NCBI GenBank assembly: GCA_030220185.1
Contig: JASPKZ010009897.1
Span: 1-64,000 of the forward strand
Direction: 5' to 3'
Length of the DNA: 64,000 nt
Origin: Diploptera punctata
Taxonomy: Eukaryota; Arthropoda; Insecta; Blattodea; Blaberidae
Part shown: piece after piece, positions 8,936-19,450 of the stretch
Numbering within the stretch: position 1 is the stretch's first letter
Layout of the letters: each line of letters begins with the position of its first letter
The notes under the pieces: model-generated
Seen by the model: the letters and a program-made list of their open reading frames with translations, nothing else
Databases searched by the model: none
What the model was told of the DNA's origin: nothing
Program-made: the position numbers and the translations under genes

Positions 8936-9847
8936 TTTTTATTACTCCGGCTTTTACAATGAATATACATTTTCCGGTACCCATGTTCACAGTTAACTAC
9001 ACATTTGTTTCAACACATTTTTCCATTCTTGTCTATTCACCCATGTATCTTCTTCTAATTTCCCATTCCCTCTTAGCTTCATTGATTCCCCGAATTCACG
9101 TAATAGTTGGTCTACCCTTCTTTTTCCTTCCTGTGATTCCCCAACCCATGATTATCTTAGGTAGTCTTCCTTCTTCCATTATTCTAATGTGTCCGTACCA
9201 ATTTAATTGTTTCTTCTTTATAAAATCTAATATTGAATATTGTACCTGCATTTTTTCTTTTATATATGAATTTCTGATTTTATCCTTCCTGGATATTCTT
9301 GCAGCACGTCTCCAGTAGTCCATTTCAGTGGCGAGCAACTTTTTTTTTCATTTGTGCATTTAAAGCCCACACATCAGCTACATAGGTAATAATGCTTCTA
9401 AATTAATGTATTAATAAGTTTTTTTGTTTCTTTGAAGGTATGTTTGTCCCATACTATTCCATTTAGGGCAGATATAGCATATTTTCCTACATTGATCCTG
9501 TTTCTTATCTCTGTTTCTTGTTTTCCACCTTTAGTAATTTTAATTCCCAAATACTTATATTCTTCAGTGTGTTTAATTGTCCCTAAATCTTCTTCTAGTA
9601 ATCTTGAGGAAGATCCCCTATTGTCATATATCTAGATTTATCCATATTGATCTTTAAACCCCATAAATTACATTCTTATATTAATTTTATAGTGAGATAT
9701 TCTATATCTTCAAATTCTTGAACCAATATCAATTGGTCATCTGCAAACTGGATTGTATATATTGTTGAATTATCATCTAGTGGTATTCCCTTCGGTTTAC
9801 ATTTCTTTTTCCATTCTTCAATAGCTTTTTCAGTATAAATCTTATAT
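8936..9847 (-). pseudogene. nested LINE (element L), 3' part of reverse transcriptase ORF
   Basis: Minus strand, starting with a T run (poly-A on its own strand) at 8930-8941. Fragments in order: an IYTEKAIEEWKKK region, the reverse-transcriptase catalytic box as FADDQLILVQ (about 9765-9735), then EYKYLGIKI (about 9565), and a C-terminal QLNWYGHIRIMEEGRLPK with GRKKKGRP. Frames are broken by several shifts, so no protein is made. The upstream coding parts lie at 12804-14417 and 19113-19450, split off by later insertions. Confidence 0.8.
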
Positions 9848-10198
9848 GAGGTAAAGCTAGTAGAGTTGACGCGGTGTTTTGTTCTCATGTCTGCTACAAA
9901 GTTACAGAGTCAGTTTCACTTGTGGGTGAACTGTGACGTGCAGTTGAATTCTTTAAACGTTTCGAACTCACTTGTGGTTTTTAAGAAGACATTTATTGAC
10001 AGTCTATCCATGGTGAGTGTTTGAAATTTCGTTAAGGTAGTGCAATATTTTTATCTGGTACTTTTGTATATGAGTTAATAAAAAACCGATGGATTTTAAT
10101 GATAGGTGGGGTAGTAGCTATGGCTTTTACTGCATTAAAAACTAGTCAGCCATTTCTACAGCTGTGAGGCTAGGTGGGTCCTCTCTCTTGCCAATTTA

Positions 10199-10937
10199 GT
10201 AGAGTTGCCGCACTTGTATAATAGGAGAGATGACGCATGCTTATTGTTATACTTTATAATTAAATATCTTATAATAGGCACGTATAATGACTCTAAATCA
10301 CATACATTGTATTTATAGGTTCGGGCACGATGTCCAATACTTACATTAGAAATGTAATCGAGCTTCCTGGAGCGATGATTTTAAAATGCAAGCAATGCAT
10401 GTATTAAACAATATTCTGTCCTTCCGAGGAGCAAGCAAACAATTTAATATTACAAAAAAAACTTTACGGATGAGGATCGTCGATGAAGAATTGGTTCTTC
10501 TTCCTGATGATGAATCAGATGAGTGTAATGAAGATGAATGTGTAGAATGTTTGGAACTCTGAACTGAAACTCATTCTAAGTCAGATTGGTTTCAGTGTGA
10601 TGTGTGCAAAAGGTGGTTGCACGAAAGCTGTCCTATTTATGACAATATGTGTGCTCTCTATGGAAGAAATCATAACAAAGTCAGAGGAAATTACACAACA
10701 GCAAAAAGTGAACTCATGTGTCTACATTTATCTTTTAATTATGTTGTAATTTTACACATTTATAAATAAATAATTTATTTTCGATCAGGTAACATAAGGA
10801 GTTAAAGACTATAACAAGTTTTATTTTAAAATCGTACATGTTAAGAAATGTATGTAATAATATTAATAAATAATTCTGAAGAATAAGGACAATGTTCTTT
10901 CCAATTTATGACTAATATACTCAAGCGGCAACTCTCC
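10199..10937 (+). mobile_element. pogo-like deletion derivative with 13-bp inverted repeats
   Basis: The ends are GTAGAGTTGCCGC (10199-10211) and GCGGCAACTCTCC (10925-10937). They are inverted repeats with one mismatch and are flanked by TA on both sides (10197-10198 and 10938-10939), as expected for Tc1/mariner/pogo elements. Inside is a fused remnant of a transposase (10378-10700). Subterminal TGACGC motifs occur near both ends (10231 and 10948). At 739 bp it is far shorter than an autonomous element. Confidence 0.6.
10378..10700 (+). pseudogene. remnant of pogo-type transposase: HTH start fused to C-terminal zinc finger
   Basis: The frame reads FRGASKQFNITKKTLRMR, which resembles the psq/CENP-B-type helix-turn-helix at the start of pogo transposases. 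An acidic stretch follows (LPDDESDECNEDECVECLEL). After an in-frame stop, a cysteine/histidine cluster reads DWFQCDVCKRWLHESC, like the C-terminal CxxC...CxxC...HxxC finger of insect pogo-type proteins. The whole DDE catalytic core is missing, so this looks like an internal deletion. Recognition is from motif style only; no activity is possible. Confidence 0.5.
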
Positions 10938-12803
10938 TATTCCCAGTGCGTCATCTTACCTACCCAGGGAGGAGAGAGAGCATAATGTAACACTTTCAAA
11001 AGTTGTTAAAAATTCAATTAACCCATTGGAGACTTTTAACGAGTCTCCCTCGTGAGCAGATAGAAAGGCCAAACAGCTATACAACGACCTACACTCCTTA
11101 TTGTGTTAAATCCCACCACTATAAGAAGATGGCTCTCTCTTTAGTGATTAAAGTTTTCTGTTCGCCATCTGTAAAATGTTTTGCAGGTTTATATAAAGCA
11201 TATGTAGGACTAGTATATTGTAGAATATTCTATAGAAATAATTTATAGAATAATTTCCTTTTTAGATACTTATTACGGTAATATATATATGTAGTTTCAA
11301 TGTTTTTTTTTCGAATATCATGGCTGGTAATATATAACTTTTTTAGAAGCACCCTTGATGAAATGAAGGCCTATTTTACACTATAAGTCAAGATATAAAA
11401 CCTAACATAAAACGGTTCTGGAACAATAGACCAATTTTATAAATGCCCATTTACAGCAAAAGTGTGCCTTTCAAAGTTTTTCCTAATTTCGATGTTTCTT
11501 CACTTCAAAGACAATGAATCCGTAATTAGAGATGACAGAATTTAAAAATTAGACCTGCTGTAGAGTATTTGAATACAACATTTCTGTCCTTGTATGTTCA
11601 AAGTGAAGACATTTCACTTGAAAAATCTCTTACGAAATACGTAGTATATTGGCTTACGACCAGTTCAAAATCTCTAATCGGAATAAAACGGCACGATTTG
11701 GAATAAAATATTAGAAATTGTGCGAGACCTCTTCGGGATATGATCCAAATAAACACTGAACGAGATGCCACCAGAAAAATTCAGATTTTACTGTAAATTA
11801 GAGTGTAGTCCTAGAATTAGCAAATCCGTTCGTAGACAAAGGTTACACATTACAATTAGACAACTTGTGTTCTCCTAATTTATTTTTAGAGCTCAATAGA
11901 CGAGAGACATATTAGGGACAGTAAAATCTAACAGAAGAAACATACCTATGGATTTAGTGAACATCAAATTAAAAAAAAAGGGAGGTAAAATTATCTAGTC
12001 GTAGACTTCCTGAATTGAAGTGGAAAGATAGGAAATACGTTATTATTATCATCCAAACACGAAAATGCCGACATCACTGTCGCCAGTAAGAAGCAATGGA
12101 AGAATAAAGGCCGATAACAAGAAGAAAAATTCACAAAGGCTAAATGTATTCTAGAATACAATACAGAAAAAATTGCTTTTTTACATTATCGATAATTTGA
12201 GAAGAACTTTCTATGATATGATAATGTATAGGTCTATGCTTTTATATATTTAATTTCATTTATTTTTATAATATACTGTATTGTATATTGTTTTTATTTT
12301 TACAGTTCCTGTTAGAACATATTATTCATGTTTACTTCAAATTTAATGACCAAGGAATGTTAGTAAAGGAACGGTTTTTGAAAGGTTTGTCAACTTTCAC
12401 AGCCTTCAAACTAACAATAAATAACGGTTTAATTACACAAGAGAGGGTTGTAAGCAGCCACATTCCTTTGCAATTCTTAAAAGTACAAAATACTACAAGA
12501 AAAAGCAGGGGTAAACAAACTATCTGAATTCATAAGTTCTGGGACGCAGAACGCATGGTCTGGGTATTCTGATTTAAAACCCAGTGCAGCGCTGGGGTTT
12601 AAATGGGTTTCCAGTGAACGTACCAGGCGCTTTAAACGTGTCTTCAATGCGTTTAAAATGAAAATATTTTTAACTTAAGCTTACTTTCCTAACAAAGCAA
12701 ATATATATAGATTAATTAATGAGTATTCATTTTGAAATATATCTTCAATTTTTCGATTTAGAATAATTTTTTGAAAAGTGCGTCATCATTCCTCGCTTTA
12801 CCC

Positions 12804-14417
12804 TAATGTTGGAGATATACAGCATCCCTGTCGTAATCCTTTATTTGTTTGAAACCTTTAGACAAGTACTTTCCCATTTTTACTTGCACATATGATTCGG
12901 AATATAGTTTTTGAATTTATTCAATCAGTGTTGGATTAATTTTTTAGTTTTAAGACTTCCATAATTTTGATGTAGGAATGTTATCGTAGGTTTTTTCTAT
13001 ATCTATAAATACCAGATGTAGGGGTTGTGCTCAGATTGTTTCTTTTCTATCCTTTAAGAGCCCAAGTTTAAATGGCCAGGTAGCGGCAGGCTGCCCGGGT
13101 TTAAATGTCCACCTATCTTTTAAACTCCTTGGCTTTTGACTATAACTTGTCTGATTTTATTAACTCATATTTTAAAATCTGTGGGGGTCACAAACGTCAA
13201 ACAACTTTACTTTTAAAGTGTTAAAATTTGTCCAAGACCGTAGGCTTTGGAGGTTTGGCACGGGAAGACGGCAGCAGCTGTAAAAACCCGAAGATAGATA
13301 GAGAAATATTATTGTAAAATCAGTGGTATTCAAGGCAAAAATCCGTAGTGATATTTTATACCATAGAGAACATTTTTAAATTCACGATAGCTACCAAATA
13401 ACTTTAGGGACTTTAGAATGTTGTGAATCAGGTGAAAAACTCTATAAGTGAAAAACTCTATATAGATTTAGGTATATTCTAACCCTCGTTCATTCTTTTG
13501 TTTATTATGTTGCATCCGGTCAGTTTTCCCCCTAAGCAGGAAAGTTTTGAAAAAAAGCAGGTCACATTCCATCCACAGCCCTTATTCATTCACAGTTTTG
13601 TGACTCAGAGTGAAGTTTACGATATGTCTGGTACAAATCACTACGTTTCCGCTGAAATACAAGACATTCTCGGATTGTGACAATGACGAAAACGATATCA
13701 ATGACAATCACAAGCTACAATCAACTGACACTTATAGCTGTGAGACACCTGGCTTTTGTCAGGTCTTGGGTTCGTGAAACTAGAATTGACAGCAAAGAAA
13801 AATGTACTCTTCCCCCTGACATGAAAGAATCAGAAATGTACCTTTCTCTTGGCGTAATTATTCTAATGTGAAATGACGTTTTGTGGGATAGTAAGACCTA
13901 AGAGAAAAGGGATGCCTAATAATCTAAAAATAAATAATAGTTTTAAAAAAACTAAAACACACGCTTTATTAGAAAACCGAACTCAAAAATGAAAAATAAT
14001 TTTAATTTCCACACTCTTGGGATAAATTTAAAGTGGTCAACAAAAAAATCATATCCAACACATATAGAATAAAAGTAGCATTATCAAACAAAAAGAAAAA
14101 ATTTTACCATCAAAAGCGTGGGGTGCTCTATATCACATTAAATAAATTTGATAAAAAAAAAGCTGTTGATAAAGTAAAGTCTCTAAGAAGAAAATGTAAA
14201 AAAATCCTAAAAAGCACCTCATTCTTTAATGAAACTTTAATGCTTCTTTCACTTGTTTCTATGTGTTTAGGTGTATATGTTCTTTTAGTTCTGCATCAAA
14301 GTAATCCTCCTATATAGGGTTTTATATATGGTTCTCTGTTTTCTGTTAATACTAATTTGAATGTGAGTCCGTATTTACATATCACAAGTTTGGAAATTAA
14401 TGTATTGATTAAATCCT
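12804..14417 (-). pseudogene. nested LINE L, reverse transcriptase middle part
   Basis: Minus strand. Near 14340-14200 a frame reads LTENRE and, in another phase, YFDAELKEHIHLNT and VKEALK, typical of the segment upstream of the LINE reverse transcriptase palm. Near 13030-12805 come LHLVFIDIEKTYDNIP (the first catalytic aspartate motif) and NKGLRQGCCISPTL (the GLRQG box). The sequence then continues at 9847 after the DNA transposon. Between 13060 and 14200 only scattered matches remain. The plus-strand 94-residue frame at 14033-14317 is probably a chance ORF. Multiple frameshifts. Confidence 0.65.
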
Positions 14418-14475
14418 TAATCCATATTTGGTTCGTCTTCCCGGCTTATAGGCCGTGGTCTGGTTGTCTTCTTTA

Positions 14476-14516
14476 CTCGACGTTTCGTCTACTGCTGCGG
14501 TAGACCTCATCAGGAG
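14476..14516 (-). ncRNA. hammerhead-ribozyme-like motif, Penelope family 1, minus copy
   Basis: In the minus-strand order: stem I CTC (14516-14514), conserved core CTGATGA (14513-14507), an extra G, stem II GTCTAC / GTAGAC around a 7-base loop, then GAAA, the self-complementary ACGT, and C before stem I GAG (14478-14476). This is the type I arrangement with a minimal stem III known from Penelope-like elements, where two copies may pair through the palindrome. The extra G between the core and stem II departs from the standard core, so activity is unproven. Confidence 0.65.
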
Positions 14517-14597
14517 ATACTGCGTGTCTCTCTGCGTAACTCCTCAACAGTCGGCTGCAGACTGGCTGGTGGTTGGAAACTGTCTCTCTTTTTATAG

Positions 14598-15503
14598 CTA
14601 AACCCTGGGTGGTGGGGGGGGGGGGTTTCCTGCGTTTGCTGTTGTGCCGATTGCAGAAGTCATAGGCTTCGTTGTCGTGTTATGCAGTGCTGGGATCCAA
14701 ATTTTGTTTATCTTCATGGTTTCTTCTTTTTTGTGAAGAATTTTTATGTTTATATATTTCAATGGCTTCTCTGTATAGTCTGGTGTAGTAATGTGATGTT
14801 TGTGATAATACCTGAGTATCCTTCGAATCTTATAATAGTGTTGTTGGTTGTTCATCAAGTGTTCCGCTACGGCCGATTTTTCATTTTGTTTTAGTCTGCA
14901 GTGTCTCATGTGTTCTTGTAATCTTGTGTTGATCATTCTTTTTGTTGTGCCGATGTACAACTCTCCACAACTGCACGGGATACGATATATACCGGCATGA
15001 CTTAAAGGATCTCTAGTGTCTTTGGCTGGGCGAAGTATATTGCTGATTTTTTGTGTTGGTTTGTAGGTTGTTGATATGTTGTATTTCTTTAATAGTCGTC
15101 CAATTTTCTCTGTTGTTGTTTTGATATAAGGTAGGTAGACCTTACCATTTGTCTCTTCCTTGTTTTCGTTTTCGGACCTATATTTCTTGGGATTTATGGC
15201 TCGACGAAAATCTGTTTTGCTGTATCCATTGATTAGAAAAGCTGCATGGAGATGATTGATTTCCTCTTGCAGATACTGTGGTTCCGAAATCCTTTTGGCT
15301 CGTTCAACCAGGGTTTTTATTATCCCACGTTTTTGTCTCGGATGGTGGTTAGACTGTTTATGTAGGTATCTGTGTGTGTGTGTGTATTTTTCCTGTAAAC
15401 CTTGTGTCCAAGTGTCATGTCTTGGTTTCGGATTACCAAAACATCCAAAACGGTAGACTGTTTGTTTTGTTCTATTTCCAGGGTGAATTGGATGCTGGGA
15501 CAA
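14598..15503 (-). CDS. Penelope GIY-YIG endonuclease region (C-terminal part of the polyprotein)
   Basis: Open frame of 301 codons. The useful part starts after a frameshift from the reverse transcriptase, near residue 36. Residues 171-190 read GIYRIPCSCGELYIGTTKRM, the GIY...YIG core with the CxC insertion usual in Penelope proteins. RLQEHMRHC follows (194 on), with the conserved Arg and the HxxH/E region. The domain nicks target DNA during insertion. An IPALHN-type end and a proline run (PPPPPPRV from a G-rich tract) close the frame. The annotated Met is not the real start; the protein continues from the reverse transcriptase. A frameshift near 15450 inactivates this copy. Confidence 0.85.
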   Translation of the reverse strand: MSQHPIHPGNRTKQTVYRFGCFGNPKPRHDTWTQGLQEKYTHTHRYLHKQSNHHPRQKRGIIKTLVERAKRISEPQYLQEEINHLHAAFLINGYSKTDFRRAINPKKYRSENENKEETNGKVYLPYIKTTTEKIGRLLKKYNISTTYKPTQKISNILRPAKDTRDPLSHAGIYRIPCSCGELYIGTTKRMINTRLQEHMRHCRLKQNEKSAVAEHLMNNQQHYYKIRRILRYYHKHHITTPDYTEKPLKYINIKILHKKEETMKINKIWIPALHNTTTKPMTSAIGTTANAGNPPPPPPRV

Positions 15504-15841
15504 ATCCCATTTATGTGTTTCTTGAAGTAATCTAGTTCCTCCTCACCGTGCTCCCAAATGACGAAGGTGTCATCCACATATCTCAGCCAAACTATGGGTC
15601 TTAAGGTAGCATTCTCCAAAGCCTGTTTTTCAAATTTTTCCATGTAGAAATTTGCTATTATGGGACTTAATAGACTTCCCATGGCCACGCCATCTATTTG
15701 TTCGTAGAATACACCTCTCCATTGAAAATAAGATTCTGTGAGACATATGTTGTAGAGCGCTGTTATATCTGGAGGAAAGAGTTCTTGTAAGTATGTCATT
15801 GTATCTCCGATAGATACCTTAGTGAATAATGCAAACCACAT
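15320..15841 (-). CDS. Penelope reverse transcriptase, palm region
   Basis: Frame of 173 codons. GVAMGSLLSPIIANFYMEKF (51-70) is the conserved MG-x-x-LSP box and RYVDDTFVIW (87-96) holds the YVDD catalytic motif. LDYFKKHINGICPSIQFTLE (about 103 on) is the usual continuation. Upstream, 15842-16300 continues the same protein in broken frames: LPADKGNATVIMENR, IHKEGTPLRPIVSAIGSPTY, LSFDVV. A stop or frameshift just upstream (15841, VV*FALFTKV) separates it from this start, so the start Met is not genuine. It copies element RNA into DNA at the target. The copy is defective. Confidence 0.85.
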   Translation of the reverse strand: MWFALFTKVSIGDTMTYLQELFPPDITALYNICLTESYFQWRGVFYEQIDGVAMGSLLSPIIANFYMEKFEKQALENATLRPIVWLRYVDDTFVIWEHGEEELDYFKKHINGICPSIQFTLEIEQNKQSTVLDVLVIRNQDMTLGHKVYRKNTHTHTDTYINSLTTIRDKNVG

Positions 15842-16295
15842 CGAAGCTTAGTATTATGTCATTCGGCTTGAGTTTCAGAGTGTCTATCTTTTCTATGAAG
15901 TGCGTGGAGTCTCTTACAAAAGTGTCGGTTTTACCAATATATGGTTTCAGCAGTGAGGCGAGATACTTGGCGAGTTCATATGTAGGTGAACCAATGGCCG
16001 AAACAATAGGTCTGAGTGGTGTTCCTTCCTTGTGTATCTTAGGTACCCATACAATCTAGGTGGCAATGCTTCCTGATTTGCACAATCTTTGTTTAAAGTC
16101 TTCATCCAGTGAGGAACTCTTGATAAGTTTATTAGATTTACGTAGAACTCTTTGCTGTGGGATCATTTTTAAGAATCTTGTATGTTCCTGGATCTAAAAA
16201 GCTACTGTATTTTTCTGGTTGTATTGCTCGGTTTTCCATGATGACGGTAGCATTTCCTTTATCTGCAGGGAGAATGATGATATTTTTGTCTGAGT

Positions 16296-16690
16296 TTAAA
16301 GTAAGTAAAGATTCTTTTTCTCTTTTTTGATAAATTGCTCGTAGGTAGTTTGCTTTTTCGGAGAATGCGGGGACACTTCGCCCCTTATTTCCTCACTCTG
16401 GTGAAGAGGCAGCTGTCTTATTCCGGCTTTTACATTGGCTATGATGTCTTCAATAGGTACTGTTTTAGGTGTTACAAGCAAAATTTCCTCCTTGTGCAAG
16501 AACCGAATTTCTTCTTCATTGAGTTGTCGGTCAGTCAAATTTACTACCGCTCTTGAGTTGGTTGGTTTATTTTTGTTTTCTGAATGATATTTGGCGTATT
16601 TTTGTTTTTGTCGGTACAGTGTTTCTTTTCTATGGTTAGGCACAAGCTGTGATATGTGATGTTGTCCACCTTTCTCCCAGTCTCTCTTGG
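16296..16690 (-). CDS. Penelope polyprotein N-terminal region
   Basis: It contains VPNHRKETLYRQKQKYAKYH and, further on, ILLVTPKTVPIEDIIANVKA, followed by a lysine-rich stretch (KKEKKNLYLL). The plus-strand copy at 17040-17110 repeats the EDIIANVEA segment, which supports real coding. In Penelope elements this region lies upstream of the reverse transcriptase and has no clear catalytic role. A frameshift near 16300 separates it from the downstream part, and the true start codon is not visible. Confidence 0.65.
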
Positions 16691-17049
16691 AGAGAATATT
16701 GCTGAGCTTTAGATGTAAATGAAGTAGTTCAAGGTCATTTCAACCCTAATGTTCTTCTTGTATCATGAATACGTTCTCTAAGTAGAGCCCGTTCCATTCG
16801 TCCATATATCCTCTTAGCCTTTGTCGTTTTGAAGATATGTTTGCATAGTAAAAATTGAGGGATAGTTTCCGTGTCTCTGCACCGTAAAGGAAGCTTAAAT
16901 TGCAACAGAAAGCGTCCTTTTTTTCTTTCTTAATTCTTCAAAATTTCCGAATAGAAAGAAACACATATCCTTCCCGCCCGTAGAGGTTGCTTATATATAA
17001 TTGTAGGCTTTCACACGGCCGGCGTCTTGATCCATGTTTGGTACCTATT

Positions 17050-18990
17050 GAAGACATCATAGCCAATGTAGAAGCCGTATAAAGACAGCTGCCTCTTCAC
17101 CAGCGTGAGAAATAATGGGGCGATGTCCTCCGCATTCTCCGAAAAGCAAACCACCTACGATGCAATTTATCAAGAAAAGAAAAAGAATCTTTACTTACTT
17201 TAAACTCAGACAAAAATATTAAATCATTCTCCCTGCAGATAAAGGAAATGCTACCGTCATCATGTGAAACCGAGCAATACAACCAGAAATAATACAGCAG
17301 CTTTAGATCCAGGGGACATACACGATTCTTAAAAACTGATCCCACAGCAAGAGTTCTACTTAAATCTAATAAACTTATCAAGAGTTTCCTCACTGGAGGA
17401 AGACTTTAAACAAAGATTGTTGCACATCAGAAGCATTGCCACCTAGATTGTATGGTTACCTAAGATACACAAGGAAGGAACACCACTCAGACCTATTGTT
17501 TCGGCCATTGGTTCACCTACATATGAACACTCGCCAAGTATCTCGCCTCACTGCTGAAACCTATATTGGTAAACCGACACTTTTGTAAGAGACTCCACGC
17601 ACTTCATTAAAAGATATACACTCTGAAACTCAAGCCGAATGACAAAATACTAAGCTTCGATGTGGTTGCATTATTCACTAAGGTACCTATCGGAGATACA
17701 CATGACATACTTACAAGAACTCTTTCCTCCAGATATAACATCGCTCTACAACATATGTCTCACAGGATCTTATTTCATGGAGAGGTGTATTCTACGAACA
17801 AATAGATGGCGTGGCCATGGGAAGTCCTTAAGTCCATAATAGCAAATTTCTACATGGAAAAATTTGAAAAACAGGCTTTGGAGAATGCTACCTTAAGACC
17901 CACAGTTTGGCTCAGATATGTGGATGACACCTTCGTCATTTTGGGAGCACGGTGAGGAGGAACTAGATAACTTTCCAAGAAACACATAAATGGGGATTTG
18001 TCCCAGCATCCAATTCACCCTGGAAATAGAACAAACAACAGTCTACCGTTTTTGGATGTTTTGGTAATCCGAACCCAAGACATGACACTTGGACACAAGG
18101 TTTACAGGAAAAAATACACACACACACACAGATACCTACATAAACAGTCTAACCACCATCCGAGACAAAAACGTGGGATAATAAAACCCTGGTTGAAGGA
18201 GCCAAAAGGATTTCGGAACCACAGTATCTGCAAGAGGAAATCAATCATCTCCCATGCAGCTTTTCTAATCAATGGATACAGCAAAACAGATTTTCGTCGA
18301 GCCATAAATCCCAAGAAATATAGGTCCGAAAACGAAAACAAGGAAGAGACAAATGGTAAGGTCTACCTACTTATATAAAAACAACAACAGAGAAAATTGG
18401 AACGACTATTAAAGAAATACAACATATCAACAACCTACAAACCCACACAAAAAATCACAATATACTTTCGCCCAGCCAAAGACACTAGAGATCCTTTAAG
18501 TCATGCCGGTATAATCGTATCCCGTGCAGTTGTGGAGAGGTGTACATCGGCACAACAAAAAGAATGATCAACACAAGATTACAAGAAACATGAGACACTG
18601 CAACTAAAACAAAATGAAAAATCGGCCGGCGTAGCGGAACACTTGATGAACAACAACAACATATTATAGATTCGAAGATACTCAGGTATTATCACACAAT
18701 CACATTACTACACCAGACTATACAGAGACGCCATTGAAATATATAAACATAAAAATTCCTTCACACAACAAAGAAGAAAACCATGAAGATAAACAAAATT
18801 GGATCCCAGCACTGCATAACACGACAATGAAGCCTATGACTTCTGCAACGGAATCGCACAACAGCAAACGCAGAAAACCCCCCCCCACCACCCAGGGTTT
18901 AGCTATAAACAGAGAGACAGTTTCCAACCACCAGCCGGTCTGCCACCGACTGTTGAGGAGGTTCACAGAGAGCACGCAGTATCTCCTGAT
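17050..18990 (+). pseudogene. Penelope reverse transcriptase / GIY-YIG, degraded
   Basis: Readable pieces, in order: EDIIANVEA (17050), KESLLTLNSDKNI (17185), KPNDKILSFDVVALFTKVP (about 17640-17690), IIANFYMEKFEKQALENATL (17837), WLRYVDDTFVI (17908), GHKVYRKKYTHTHRYLHKQS (18090), RRAINPKKYRSENENKEETN (18300), then SRAVVERCTSAQQK-type shifted frames over the GIY-YIG domain (18520-18600) and KQNWIPALHN (18795). At least eight frame breaks. It is more decayed than the minus copy. Confidence 0.75.
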
Positions 18991-19023
18991 GAGGTCTACC
19001 GCAGCAGTAGACGAAACGTCGAG
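18983..19023 (+). ncRNA. hammerhead-ribozyme-like motif, Penelope family 1, plus copy
   Basis: CTC (18983-18985), CTGATGA (18986-18992), extra G (18993), stem II GTCTAC (18994-18999) / GTAGAC (19007-19012) with loop CGCAGCA, GAAA (19013-19016), CGTC, GAG (19021-19023). All 41 positions match the minus-strand copy, although the surrounding coding sequence has diverged. That suggests the motif was constrained when the copies were active. Confidence 0.65.
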
Positions 19024-19112
19024 TAAGAAGACAACCAGACCACGGCCTATAAGCCCGGAAGACGAACCAAATATGGATCAAGACGCCGGCCGTGAAAGCC
19101 TACAATTATATA

Positions 19113-19450
19113 TAATCCTTCTTTGTCATTCTTTCTTATATTCTTTAAAGTTTTCCATGCTTCCGCATTTCTTTTTCCTCCAATGTACCTTTGTATTTTT
19201 TTGACATGTATTTTCCAGCATTTGTTCTTTAATTCTGATATATCTTTTCTTATATTTGCTTGTTGTTTAAGAGTTTAATTTTGTCCTCTAGTAGATATAG
19301 TGTAAAGCATTTTAGATAAAGATCTCTTTTTATTTTTATTTCTTTGTCAATTTCTTCACTCCAGCAATAGTTTTTTTTATTAGTAGTATATTTCTCTTCC
19401 CCAATCCTTCTTTAGCTGCCTCATGCAGTTTATCTTTAATGTATTGATAT
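19113..19450 (-). pseudogene. nested LINE L, upstream coding part
   Basis: On the minus strand near 19280-19125 a frame reads ANIRKDISELKNKCWK, then YIGGKRNAEAWKTLKNIRKN, the linker between the endonuclease and reverse transcriptase of insect LINEs. The next part of the protein is at 14417 and below, on the far side of the Penelope pair. The endonuclease domain is not found: the copy is 5' truncated at about 19455, where block Q resumes. Confidence 0.6.

Larger units (their letters stand above)
9848..12803. mobile_element. DNA transposon-like insertion with degenerate terminal inverted repeats
   Basis: This block of about 2.96 kb separates two adjoining parts of LINE L: the ...SPTL motif resumes at IYTEK on the other side. 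Its ends are imperfect inverted repeats, GAGGTAAAGCTAG at the left and, inverted, AGGGTAAAGCGAG at the right, followed by related TGACGC motifs on both sides. The flanks suggest TA or TTA at the target. I see no intact transposase. Contents are AT-rich noncoding DNA plus the smaller inverted-repeat element at 10199-10937. The superfamily is uncertain. Confidence 0.55.
14424..16988 (-). mobile_element. Penelope-like element family 1, minus-strand copy
   Basis: Reverse transcriptase followed by a GIY-YIG endonuclease, the order diagnostic for Penelope-like retroelements. The 5' coding end is near 16690 and the 3' end at 14424. Together with the plus-strand copy (16989-19112) it forms a head-to-head pair. 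TAATCC occurs at 14418-14423 and again at 19113-19118, consistent with one target-site duplication around the pair. The 3' terminus lacks the last ~45 bases present in the other copy. Confidence 0.85.
16989..19112 (+). mobile_element. Penelope-like element family 1, plus-strand copy (5' truncated)
   Basis: Same protein order as the minus copy but beginning later, inside the N-terminal region. The left end (17000-17043) is an inverted copy of the element's own last 45 bases (19065-19110; shared core GACGCCGGCCGTG). The element is therefore bracketed by short inverted ends like the inverted pseudo-LTRs described for Penelope. Frames are interrupted throughout. YVDDTFV is still readable at about 17920. 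Confidence 0.85.

Noticed and set aside
8851..9318. 155-residue plus-strand ORF with hydrophobic stretches, membrane-protein-like
   Set aside because: Antisense of the LINE L reverse-transcriptase region (8936-9847), which has the FADDQ, YLG and C-terminal motifs on the minus strand.
13498..13871. two adjoining plus-strand ORFs as a possible host gene
   Set aside because: No domain, no splice context, and the region lies inside the interrupted LINE L.
14033..14317. 94-residue basic ORF that looked faintly like a MADF domain
   Set aside because: Only a short LR-rich helix resembles it, and minus-strand LINE fragments overlap it; not enough to call.
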